Source: Streptomyces longhuiensis
GTDB lineage: Bacteria; Actinomycetota; Actinomycetes; Streptomycetales; Streptomycetaceae
Reading direction: 5' to 3'
Assembly (NCBI RefSeq): GCF_020616555.1
Contig: NZ_CP085173.1
Coordinates: 2,925,501 to 2,989,500 of the forward strand
Length of the DNA stretch: 64,000 nucleotides
Position 1 is the first letter of the stretch. Every line of letters starts with the position of its first letter. The notes beneath the pieces are model-generated. The model was given only the letters and a program-made list of their open reading frames with translations. It was not told the origin of the DNA and searched no databases. The position numbers and the translations under genes are program-made. Of the stretch, positions 11,399 through 18,788 are shown in pieces.

Positions 11399-12055
11399 TC
11401 AGCCCTTCGCCGCCTTCTTCTCCTCGGCGTCCTGAATAACCGCCTCAGCGACCTGCTGCATCGACAGCCGACGATCCATCGACGTCTTCTGAATCCACCG
11501 GAACGCCGCCGGCTCCGTCAGGCCGTACTGCGTCTGCAACACCGACTTCGCCCGGTCCACCAGCTTCCGCGTCTCGAGGCGCTGCGTCAGATCCGCGACC
11601 TCGTTCTCCAGCGTCCGCAGCTCCTGGAACCGCGACACCGCCATCTCGATGGCGGGAACGACATCACTCTTGCTGAACGGCTTCACCAGATACGCCATCG
11701 CACCCGCGTCCCGCGCCCGCTCCACCAGATCGCGCTGCGAGAACGCCGTCAGCATCAGCACCGGAGCGATCGACTCCTCGGCGATCTTCTCCGCCGCCGA
11801 GATGCCGTCCATCTTCGGCATCTTCACATCAAGGATCACCAGATCGGGCTTGTGCTCACGCGCCAGCTCGACCGCCTGCTCACCGTCACCGGCCTCACCG
11901 ACGACGGTGTAGCCCTCTTCCTCGAGCATCTCTTTGAGGTCGAGGCGGATCAGAGCCTCGTCCTCGGCGATGACGACACGGGTCGTCAGCGGCGGGACGT
12001 GCGACTTGTCGTCGTCGGGCGCGTCTACGGGCTGGGGCGACTCGGGGGCGGTCAC
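11399..12055 (-). CDS. pdtaR: ANTAR-domain response regulator, PdtaR-like
   Basis: A 218-residue response regulator with an N-terminal receiver domain and a C-terminal ANTAR RNA-binding domain. The receiver has acidic AEDEALIRLD, phospho-acceptor Asp in DLVILDVKMPKMDG, Thr in MLTAFSQRD and Lys in LVKPFS. The ANTAR part has ETRKLVDRAKSVLQTQYGLT and AFRWIQKTSMDRRLSMQQVA, matching the fold that binds paired RNA hairpins to prevent termination. Length and architecture fit Rv1626 (PdtaR) of M. tuberculosis, whose partner is the PdtaS kinase; no kinase gene is adjacent here. The GTG at 12055 has a clear AGGAGC five bases upstream, so the longer open frame is rejected. Confidence 0.92.
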   Translation of the reverse strand: MTAPESPQPVDAPDDDKSHVPPLTTRVVIAEDEALIRLDLKEMLEEEGYTVVGEAGDGEQAVELAREHKPDLVILDVKMPKMDGISAAEKIAEESIAPVLMLTAFSQRDLVERARDAGAMAYLVKPFSKSDVVPAIEMAVSRFQELRTLENEVADLTQRLETRKLVDRAKSVLQTQYGLTEPAAFRWIQKTSMDRRLSMQQVAEAVIQDAEEKKAAKG

Positions 12056-12155
12056 GATAGCTCCTAGTTCAGGGCACGGGTACTGCTCCCAAGAGCGTAC
12101 CCAGCTGCGGTAAGGTGGTCGGGCAGCGGGTCGGGGTAAACCTTCGATTCCGTGG

Positions 12156-12230
12156 GCCCCGGTAGCCCAATTGGCAGCAGGCAATGGATTCAAAACCCAT
12201 ACAGTGTCGGTTCGAGTCCGACTCGGGGCA
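12156..12230 (+). tRNA. tRNA gene, class I shape with anticodon CAA (Leu UUG?)
   Basis: A 75-base cloverleaf can be drawn. The acceptor stem is GCCCCGG with TCGGGGC and discriminator A. The D arm starts GCCC, the T arm is GTCGG-TTCGAGT-CCGAC, and the anticodon loop is TTCAAAA, giving CAA. The anticodon stem (ATGGA with CCCAT) has one A-C mismatch next to the loop. The variable region is only five bases (ACAGT), whereas ordinary bacterial tRNA-Leu has a long variable arm. CCA is not encoded. The decoding identity is therefore uncertain. The gene lies 100 bases from the start of the ANTAR regulator and is followed by a LAGLIDADG-like gene. Confidence 0.75.
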
Positions 12231-12336
12231 CTTTTCCTTGGATTCCAAGGTCGCAACACCGAAGCGAATGTTCACCTTCCCGTGAACCTCCGCTTTTTGC
12301 TGCGTGCCGTAGCGATCAGTCGCACAGAGTGGCCAC

Positions 12337-13098
12337 ATGTACGACATGGGCACGCGTAAACGAGTTCTGTCCCTGGTCTCCCAGGGGCGCAGCCTGAACT
12401 CGGTGAGCAAGGAGACCGGGGTCTCCCGGGCCGCAATCCGCTCCTGGCAGGTCAACGTCGAACCGCGCAAGCGCTCAGGTCTTCCCTGCCCCAGATGCGG
12501 CGACGCCCCAGGGCTGCCGGCGGACCAAGCGGCGTACTCCTACCTGTTGGGCCTCTATTTGGGCGATGGCTGCATCAACGAACAGCGACGGGGCGTCCAC
12601 TGCCTGCGCATCGTCATGGACAATGCCTGGCCCGGTCTTGTCGACGCCTGCGAAGCGGCCATGCGATCGGTCCGCCCGGACAACAGTGTGTGTCGCGTCA
12701 AGAAGCAGGGCTGCGTCGCAGTCACCGCCACCAGCAAACACTGGCCCTGCCTCTTCCCTCAGCACGGTCCCGGCAAGAAGCACGACCGGAAGATCGTGCT
12801 GGAACCCTGGCAGCAGGAGATCGTCGACACTCATCCGTGGGAGTTCGTCCGAGGACTCATCCACTCCGACGGCTGCCGGATCATCAACTGGACCGAGAAG
12901 GTCATCGCCGGCGAGCTCAAGCGCTACGAATATCCCCGGTACTTCTTCACCAACCTGTCGGACGACATCATCACGCTCTTCACCGACACCCTGGACAGCG
13001 TGGGCGTTGAGTGGCAACAGGCGAACCATCGCAACATCTCCATCGCCCGCAAAGCCTCGGTCGCCCTCATGGACACCCACATAGGCCCCAAATACTGA
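12337..13098 (+). CDS. HTH plus LAGLIDADG-like homing-endonuclease-type protein
   Basis: A 253-residue protein with two parts. Residues about 6-40 form a resolvase-like helix-turn-helix (RKRVLSLVSQGRSLNSVSKE, then TGVSRAAIRSWQ). A CxxC pair (C51, C54) follows. The rest looks like a two-motif LAGLIDADG endonuclease: YLLGLYLGDGC (Asp77) and FVRGLIHSDGC (Asp178), each with the acidic residue that would bind Mg2+. I recall similar proteins being common in Streptomyces, annotated as regulators or hypothetical proteins, and sitting by tRNA genes. It is free-standing, not inside an intein or intron. No strong SD is visible at ATG 12337; ATG 12346 is possible. Endonuclease activity is inferred. Confidence 0.75.
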   Translation: MYDMGTRKRVLSLVSQGRSLNSVSKETGVSRAAIRSWQVNVEPRKRSGLPCPRCGDAPGLPADQAAYSYLLGLYLGDGCINEQRRGVHCLRIVMDNAWPGLVDACEAAMRSVRPDNSVCRVKKQGCVAVTATSKHWPCLFPQHGPGKKHDRKIVLEPWQQEIVDTHPWEFVRGLIHSDGCRIINWTEKVIAGELKRYEYPRYFFTNLSDDIITLFTDTLDSVGVEWQQANHRNISIARKASVALMDTHIGPKY

Positions 13099-13112
13099 CC
13101 TGGCCCTGACCT

Positions 13113-14549
13113 CTACTTCGGGCTGTCGTCCTCGCCGATGTGGTGGACGCGGACCAGGTTGGTGGAGCCGGAGACTCCGGGAGGGGAGCCGGCCGTGATG
13201 ACGACGATGTCGCCCTTCCGGCACCGGCCGTACTGGAGGAGGAGTTCGTCGACCTGGTCGACCATCGCGTCGGTGGAGTCGACGTGGGGGCCGAGGAAGG
13301 TCTCCACGCCCCAGGTGAGGTTGAGCTGGGAGCGGGTGGACGGCGTCGGGGTGAAGGCGAGGAGCGGGATGGGTGAGCGGTAGCGGGAAAGGCGGCGGAC
13401 CGTGTCGCCGGACTGGGTGAAGGCCACCAGGAATTTCGCGCCGAGGAAGTCGCCCATTTCGGCCGCGGCGCGGGCGACGGCTCCGCCTTGGGTGCGGGGC
13501 TTGTTGCGTTCGGTGAGGGGCGGGAGCCCCTTGGCGAGGATGTCTTCCTCGGCCGCTTCGATGATGCGGCCCATGGTGCGGACCGTTTCGACGGGGTATT
13601 TGCCGACGCTGGTCTCGCCGGAGAGCATGACGGCGTCGGTGCCGTCGATGACGGCGTTGGCGACGTCGCTCGCCTCGGCGCGGGTGGGGCGCGAGTTGTC
13701 GATCATCGAGTCGAGCATCTGGGTCGCGACGATGACCGGCTTGGCGTTGCGCTTGGCGAGTTTGATGGCGCGCTTTTGGACGATGGGGACTTGTTCGAGG
13801 GGCATTTCGACGCCGAGGTCTCCGCGGGCGACCATGATTCCGTCGAAGGCGGCGACGATGTCGTCGATGTTGTCGACGGCCTGGGGTTTTTCGACCTTGG
13901 CGATGACGGGGAGGCGGCGGTCTTCCTCTTCCATGATGCGGTGGACGTCTTCGATGTCGCGCCCGCTGCGGACGAAGGAGAGGGCGATGACGTCGGCGCC
14001 GGTGCGCAGGGCCCAGCGGAGGTCTTCCTGGTCCTTGTCGCTGAGTGCAGGGACGGAGACGGCTACGCCGGGGAGGTTGAGGCCTTTGTGGTCGGAGACC
14101 ATGCCGCCTTCGATGACGGTGGTGTGGACGCGGGGGCCGTCGACACCGGTGACTTCGAGGGTGACTTTGCCGTCGTCGACGAGGATGCGTTCGCCGGTGG
14201 TGACGTCGGTGGCGAGGCCGTTGTAGGTGGTTCCGCAGGTCTGGCGGTCGCCTTGGATGTCGGGTTCGACGGTGATGGTGAATTCGTCGCCGCGTTCAAG
14301 GAGTACGGGGCCTTCACGGAAGCGTCCGAGTCTGATCTTCGGGCCTTGAAGGTCTGCGAGGATTCCGACGCTGCGGCCGGTTTCGTCGGAGGCCTTTCGG
14401 ACGTGGTGGTAGCGCTCCTCGTGTTCGGCGTAGGTGCCGTGGCTGAGGTTGAAGCGGGCTACGTCCATTCCGGCTTCGACGAGTGCCTTGATCTGCTCGT
14501 ACGAGTCGGTGGCGGGGCCCAGGGTGCAGACGATCTTTGCTCGGCGCAT
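13113..14549 (-). CDS. pyk: Pyruvate kinase
   Basis: A 478-residue cytoplasmic glycolytic enzyme converting phosphoenolpyruvate and ADP to pyruvate and ATP. It begins MRRAKIVCTLGPATDSYEQI and shows MDVARFNLSHG, the K+/Mg2+ region IAKVEKPQAVDNID, the signature MVARGDLGVEMPLEQVP and VATQMLDSM, and a full C-terminal allosteric domain. Length is normal. ATG 14549 is the only sensible start. It ends 14 bases from the convergent LAGLIDADG-like gene. Streptomyces usually encode two pyruvate kinases; which copy this is cannot be told from sequence alone. Confidence 0.97.
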   Translation of the reverse strand: MRRAKIVCTLGPATDSYEQIKALVEAGMDVARFNLSHGTYAEHEERYHHVRKASDETGRSVGILADLQGPKIRLGRFREGPVLLERGDEFTITVEPDIQGDRQTCGTTYNGLATDVTTGERILVDDGKVTLEVTGVDGPRVHTTVIEGGMVSDHKGLNLPGVAVSVPALSDKDQEDLRWALRTGADVIALSFVRSGRDIEDVHRIMEEEDRRLPVIAKVEKPQAVDNIDDIVAAFDGIMVARGDLGVEMPLEQVPIVQKRAIKLAKRNAKPVIVATQMLDSMIDNSRPTRAEASDVANAVIDGTDAVMLSGETSVGKYPVETVRTMGRIIEAAEEDILAKGLPPLTERNKPRTQGGAVARAAAEMGDFLGAKFLVAFTQSGDTVRRLSRYRSPIPLLAFTPTPSTRSQLNLTWGVETFLGPHVDSTDAMVDQVDELLLQYGRCRKGDIVVITAGSPPGVSGSTNLVRVHHIGEDDSPK

Positions 14550-14703
14550 GGTTCGAGCCTAGGGCTTACCGGTGGGTAGGGAATTGGTTGTGCGTGACTA
14601 CCCAACCACCTTTGAGTGAAGGGTTATTGACAAGTGTTGAATTGTGCATGGGGGTGCTCCGATGAGCATGTATTTCGGTGCGCTTGTTCGGAGGGCGGGG
14701 CTT

Positions 14704-15423
14704 TCAGAGCTCGGGCGGGTGCATGGTGAATCGGGCGTTGACGTTGGCGTAGACGGTTTGGCGCTGGGGTTCGAGGTCGAGGGGTGCAGGGGTGTCGTCG
14801 GGGGCGCCGGAGTAGGCGGCCATGCGCATGTGGGGTGCGCCGGGGACGGGTCCGTAGCGGTCGGGGTCCTCGGCTCCGGTGTCGGCGAGTTCGATGAGGG
14901 CGGCGAGGCGGGTGCCGAGGGCTTCGGCGTATTCGCGGGCGCGTTGGACCGCTTCGTGGACTGCTTGTTGGCGGGCGGTGCGGTGGACGGGTGAGTCGGG
15001 GCGCAGGGACCACCAGGGGCCGTCGATGCGGGTGAGGTCCTGGTCGGCGAGGCGGGTGGTGAGTTCGCCGAGTGCGGTGAAGTCGGTGAGTTCGGCGGTG
15101 ATGAGGACACGGCCGTGGTAGGCGCGGATGCGTTCGGTGCGGCCGTGGCGGGTGAGTTCGGGGGTGATGGAGAAGGCGCCGGTCTCGAGTTTTTCGATGG
15201 CTTCTCCGTAGCTTTTGATGAGGTCGAGGGTGGTGGTGTTGCGGCGGGTGAGGTCGGTGAGGGCTTCGCGGCGGTCGGTGCCGCGGGCGCTGAGGGTGAT
15301 GCCGATGCGGGCGAGGTCGGGGTCGGTTTCGATGCGGGCTTCGCCGCGGACGGCGATGCGGGGGGCTTGGGGGGTGCCGTAGGGGGTGGGTTGTCCGTCG
15401 GGGGGCGTTTCGTCGGGGGTCAT
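14704..15423 (-). CDS. SIMPL domain protein (DUF541)
   Basis: A 239-residue protein with one SIMPL/DUF541 domain: IAVRGEARIETDPDLARIGI, then RNTTTLDLIKSYGEAIEKLE and FSITPEL, and the later QQAVHEAVQRAREYAEALGTRLA. The family includes outer-membrane or periplasmic proteins and the mouse signalling protein SIMPL; bacterial function is poorly defined. No signal peptide is visible, so it is probably cytoplasmic here. ATG 15423 is chosen because the much longer frame (to 17943) is out of keeping with family length and lies antisense to the nucleotidase gene. It is divergent from the 5'-nucleotidase. Confidence 0.8.
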   Translation of the reverse strand: MTPDETPPDGQPTPYGTPQAPRIAVRGEARIETDPDLARIGITLSARGTDRREALTDLTRRNTTTLDLIKSYGEAIEKLETGAFSITPELTRHGRTERIRAYHGRVLITAELTDFTALGELTTRLADQDLTRIDGPWWSLRPDSPVHRTARQQAVHEAVQRAREYAEALGTRLAALIELADTGAEDPDRYGPVPGAPHMRMAAYSGAPDDTPAPLDLEPQRQTVYANVNARFTMHPPEL

Positions 15424-15555
15424 GCAGTCACTCTGGCAGCAGCGCATCGGACAGTCATCGGATTGAAACCTCGTGGGTCTGTTGCGTGTTGAGTTGAGGG
15501 GCCAGAATCTACGCGCGTTGCAACTGTCGATGAGTGGTGCCGGAGGGGATCTGAG

Positions 15556-17355
15556 ATGCCGTTGAATCGCCGGAAGTTTCTGGGCAAGTCCGCTGCTACG
15601 GGTGCGGCCGTGGCGTTGACCGGGGCGGTGTCGGCGCCGGCCGCGCAGGCGCACGGGGGCCGGCCGAAGAGTCGCAAGCGGTACTCGTTCACCGTCATGG
15701 GGACGACGGACCTGCATGGTCATGTCTTCAACTGGGACTACTTCAAGGACGCGGAGTACTCGGATCCGGCGGGTAACGCGATGGGTCTGTCGCGGATCTC
15801 GACGCTGGTGGAGGAGATCCGTGCGGAGCGGGGGCGGCGGAACACGCTGCTCATCGACGCGGGGGACACGATCCAGGGGACGCCGCTGACGTACTACTTC
15901 GCGAAGGTGGATCCGATCACCGCGAAGGGTGGTCCGGTGCATCCGATGGCTCAGGCGATGAATTCGATCGGCTATGACGCGGTGGCGCTGGGGAACCACG
16001 AGTTCAACTACGGGATCGAGACGCTGCGCAAGTTCGAGTCGCAGTGCGACTTCCCGCTGCTGGGCGCGAACGCGGTGGATGCGAAGACGGAGAGGCCGGC
16101 GTTCCCGCCGTATTTCATGAAGCGGCTGCGCACGCCGCACGGCAAGGACGTGAAGGTGGCGGTGCTCGGGCTGACGAATCCGGGGATCGCGATCTGGGAC
16201 AAGGCCTATGTGCAGGGCAAGTTGAAGTTCCCCGGCCTCGAGGAGCAGGCCGCGAAGTGGGTGCCGAAGCTGCGGTCGATGGGTGCGGACGTGGTGATCG
16301 TGTCGGCGCATTCGGGGGCTTCGGGTACGTCGTCGTACGGGGATCAGGTTCCGTATGTGGAGAACGCGGCGGCGAATGTGGCGCGGCTCGTGCCGGGGAT
16401 CGACGCGATTCTCGTGGGGCATGCGCATGTGGAGATCCCGCAGCAGTTGGTGACGAACGAGAAGACGGGCAAGGCGGTCGTGCTGTCGGAGCCGCTGTGT
16501 TTCGCGGAGCGGCTGACGCTGTTCGACTTCGATCTGGTGTGGGAGAAGGGGCGTTGGTCGGTCGAGTCCGTCAAGGCGTCGCTGCGTGACTCCAGGACGG
16601 TGGCGGACGATCCGAAGATCACGAAGCTGCTGCGGGACGAGCATGCCGCGGTGGTGAAGTACGTGAATCAGGTCGTGGGCCGGGCGACGGTGGAGCTGAC
16701 GACGGTCGACGCGCGGTACAAGGACGCGCCGATCATCGACCTGATCAACGCGGTGCAGGCGGATGTGGTGAAGAAGGCGCTGGCGTCGACGGAGTACGCG
16801 TCGCTGCCGGTGCTTTCGCAGGCTTCGCCGTTCTCGCGTACGTCGTCGATTCCGGCGGGCGAGGTGACGATCCGGGATCTGTCGGGTCTGTACGTGTACG
16901 ACAACACGCTGGTCGCGAAGTTGATGACGGGTGCGCAGGTGCGGGCGTACCTGGAGTTCTCGGCGGAGTACTTCGTGCAGACGGCGGCGGGCGCGGTCGT
17001 GGACGTGGACAAGCTGACGAACGCGAACAACCGTCCGGACTACAACTACGACTATGTGTCGGGGCTTTCGTACGACATCGACGTCGCGCAGGCGGCGGGT
17101 TCGCGGATCAAGAACCTGACGTATCAGGGTGCGGCGCTGGACGACACGCAGAAGTTCGTGTTCGCGGTGAACAACTACCGGGCGAACGGTGGCGGGGCGT
17201 TCCCGCATGTGGCGTCGGCGCAGGAGCTGTGGTCGGAGTCGACGGAGATCCGTACGCGGATCGCCGAGTGGGTGACCGCGAAGGGCACCCTGGACCCGGC
17301 GGAGTTCGCTTCGGTGGACTGGCGTCTGACGCGGGACGGAACGCCCGTGTTCTAG
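15556..17355 (+). CDS. Secreted 5'-nucleotidase / 2',3'-cyclic phosphodiesterase (UshA family)
   Basis: A 599-residue exported phosphoesterase that would release phosphate from extracellular nucleotides. The N-terminus MPLNRRKFLGKSAATGAAVA is a twin-arginine-type signal ending in APAAQA. The metallophosphatase domain has TTDLHGHVFNWD, DAGDTIQGTP, LGNHEFNYG, VVIVSAHSG and ILVGHAHVE, giving the two-metal centre. The C-terminal 5'_nucleotid_C domain has SSIPAGEVTIRDLSGLYVYD and NNYRANGGGAFPH for base binding. ATG 15556 follows GGAGGGGA. Its stop overlaps the stop of the convergent monooxygenase gene by four bases. Confidence 0.93.
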   Translation: MPLNRRKFLGKSAATGAAVALTGAVSAPAAQAHGGRPKSRKRYSFTVMGTTDLHGHVFNWDYFKDAEYSDPAGNAMGLSRISTLVEEIRAERGRRNTLLIDAGDTIQGTPLTYYFAKVDPITAKGGPVHPMAQAMNSIGYDAVALGNHEFNYGIETLRKFESQCDFPLLGANAVDAKTERPAFPPYFMKRLRTPHGKDVKVAVLGLTNPGIAIWDKAYVQGKLKFPGLEEQAAKWVPKLRSMGADVVIVSAHSGASGTSSYGDQVPYVENAAANVARLVPGIDAILVGHAHVEIPQQLVTNEKTGKAVVLSEPLCFAERLTLFDFDLVWEKGRWSVESVKASLRDSRTVADDPKITKLLRDEHAAVVKYVNQVVGRATVELTTVDARYKDAPIIDLINAVQADVVKKALASTEYASLPVLSQASPFSRTSSIPAGEVTIRDLSGLYVYDNTLVAKLMTGAQVRAYLEFSAEYFVQTAAGAVVDVDKLTNANNRPDYNYDYVSGLSYDIDVAQAAGSRIKNLTYQGAALDDTQKFVFAVNNYRANGGGAFPHVASAQELWSESTEIRTRIAEWVTAKGTLDPAEFASVDWRLTRDGTPVF

Positions 17356-18788
17356 TTCTTGAGCTCGATCAGATGGGTGTTGCCGCGTTCTCCGGACTGG
17401 GTCCGGGGGGCGCGGTTTTCGTTGGGGGTGAGGCCGAAGGTGGTGAAGGCGGTGCGCTGTGGGAGGGGGTAGGGGTCCTTGCCCGTGAGGGTGTTGAGGA
17501 TGGTGGCGCTGCGCCAGGCGGCGAGGCCGAGGTCGGGGGCGCCGACTCCGTGGGTGTGGCGTTCGGCGTTCTGTACGTAGACGTTGCTGCCGGTCCCGGT
17601 GACTGTGGGGTCGAGGACGAGGCGGAACTGTTCGTCGATGCGGGGGCGTTCGGCGTTGTCGCGGCGGAGGTGGGGGTCCAGGCCGGTGAGGATCTGGTCG
17701 AGGGGGCGTTCGCGGTAGCCGGTGGCGAGGACGACGGCGTCGGTGGTGAGGCGGGAGCGGGTGTTCTGCCGGCGGTGTTCGAGGTGGAGTTCGACCTTGG
17801 TGGTGGCGACGCGGCCGGCGGTGCGGACGGAGACGCCGGGGGTGAGGGTGGCGTCGGGCCAGCCGCCGTGGAGGGTGCGCTGGTAGAGCTCGTCGTGGAT
17901 GGCGGCGATGGTTTCGGCGTCGATGCCTTTGTGGAGCTGCCATTGGGCGGGGACGAGTCCGTCGCGTACGTCTTCGGGGAGGTGGTGGAAGTAGCGGGTG
18001 TAGTCGGGGGTGAAGTGTTCGAGGCCGAGCTTGGAGTACTCCATGGGGGCGAAGGCTTCGCTGCGGGCGAGCCAGTGGAGTTTTTCGCGGCCGTGGGGGC
18101 GGCTCTTGAGGAGGTCGAGGAAGATCTCGGCGCCGGACTGGCCTGAGCCGATGACGGTGATGTGGTCGGCGGCGAGGAGTTCGGTGCGGTGGGTGAGGTA
18201 GTCGGCGGAGTGGATGACGGGGACGGTGGGGGCTTCGGCGAGGGGGCGCAGCGGTTCGGGGATGTAGGGGGCGGTGCCGACGCCGAGTACGACGTTCCTG
18301 GTGTAGGTGCGGCCGAGTGCTTCGGCTTCGCCTTCGGTGTCGAGTTGGGTGAAGTCGACTTCGAAGAGGCGGCGTTCGGGGTTCCAGCGGACGGCGTCGA
18401 CCTGGTGGCCGAAGTGGAGTCCGGGGAGGTTTTCGCTGACCCAGCGGCAGTAGGCGTCGTATTCGGCGCGCTGGATGTGGAAGCGCTCGGCGAAGTAGAA
18501 GGGGAAGAGGCGGTCGCGGGTCTTGAGGTAGTTGAGGAAGGACCAGGGGCTCGCGGGGTCGGCGAGGGTGACGAGGTCGGCGAGGAAGGGGACTTGGAGG
18601 GTGGCGCCGTCGATGAGGACGCCGGGGTGCCAGTGGAAGCCGGGGCGTTGTTCGTAGAAGGCGGTGTCGAGTTCGGTGAGGGGGTGGGCGAGGGCGGCGA
18701 GGGAGAGGTTGAAGGGGCCGATGCCGATACCGACGAGGTCGCGGGGTGCTTCGGGGTGCGGGGCCCTGGGGGTGGACGCGGTGGTCAT
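17352..18788 (-). CDS. Lysine/ornithine N-monooxygenase (DesB-like)
   Basis: A 478-residue FAD/NADPH N-hydroxylating monooxygenase of the siderophore class. It has the FAD motif VGIGIGPFNLSLAALAHP, PFLADLVTLADPASPWSFLN, the NADPH motif VIGSGQSGAEIFLD and the conserved end DLGLAAWRSATILNTLTG. In desferrioxamine pathways DesB hydroxylates cadaverine to N-hydroxycadaverine. ATG 18788 overlaps the stop of the decarboxylase gene by four bases, so the two are translationally coupled. No acyltransferase (DesC) or NIS synthetase (DesD) gene follows: the next gene is a convergent nucleotidase. The hydroxylated diamine may feed another siderophore system elsewhere. Confidence 0.88.
   Translation of the reverse strand: MTTASTPRAPHPEAPRDLVGIGIGPFNLSLAALAHPLTELDTAFYEQRPGFHWHPGVLIDGATLQVPFLADLVTLADPASPWSFLNYLKTRDRLFPFYFAERFHIQRAEYDAYCRWVSENLPGLHFGHQVDAVRWNPERRLFEVDFTQLDTEGEAEALGRTYTRNVVLGVGTAPYIPEPLRPLAEAPTVPVIHSADYLTHRTELLAADHITVIGSGQSGAEIFLDLLKSRPHGREKLHWLARSEAFAPMEYSKLGLEHFTPDYTRYFHHLPEDVRDGLVPAQWQLHKGIDAETIAAIHDELYQRTLHGGWPDATLTPGVSVRTAGRVATTKVELHLEHRRQNTRSRLTTDAVVLATGYRERPLDQILTGLDPHLRRDNAERPRIDEQFRLVLDPTVTGTGSNVYVQNAERHTHGVGAPDLGLAAWRSATILNTLTGKDPYPLPQRTAFTTFGLTPNENRAPRTQSGERGNTHLIELKN

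Noticed and set aside
12156..12230. tRNA read with anticodon TCA (selenocysteine or Trp-like)
   Set aside because: That alignment leaves a poor anticodon stem and the tRNA lacks the long acceptor and variable arms of tRNA-Sec. CAA in a TTCAAAA loop fits better.
12055..12259. Extended N-terminus of the ANTAR regulator
   Set aside because: The longer frame crosses the tRNA gene. GTG 12055 has a clear AGGAGC ribosome binding site.
14704..17943. A 1079-codon minus-strand open frame covering the nucleotidase region
   Set aside because: Its upper part is antisense to the well-supported nucleotidase gene and is Arg/Pro-rich with no domains. Only the last 240 codons (SIMPL protein) are real.
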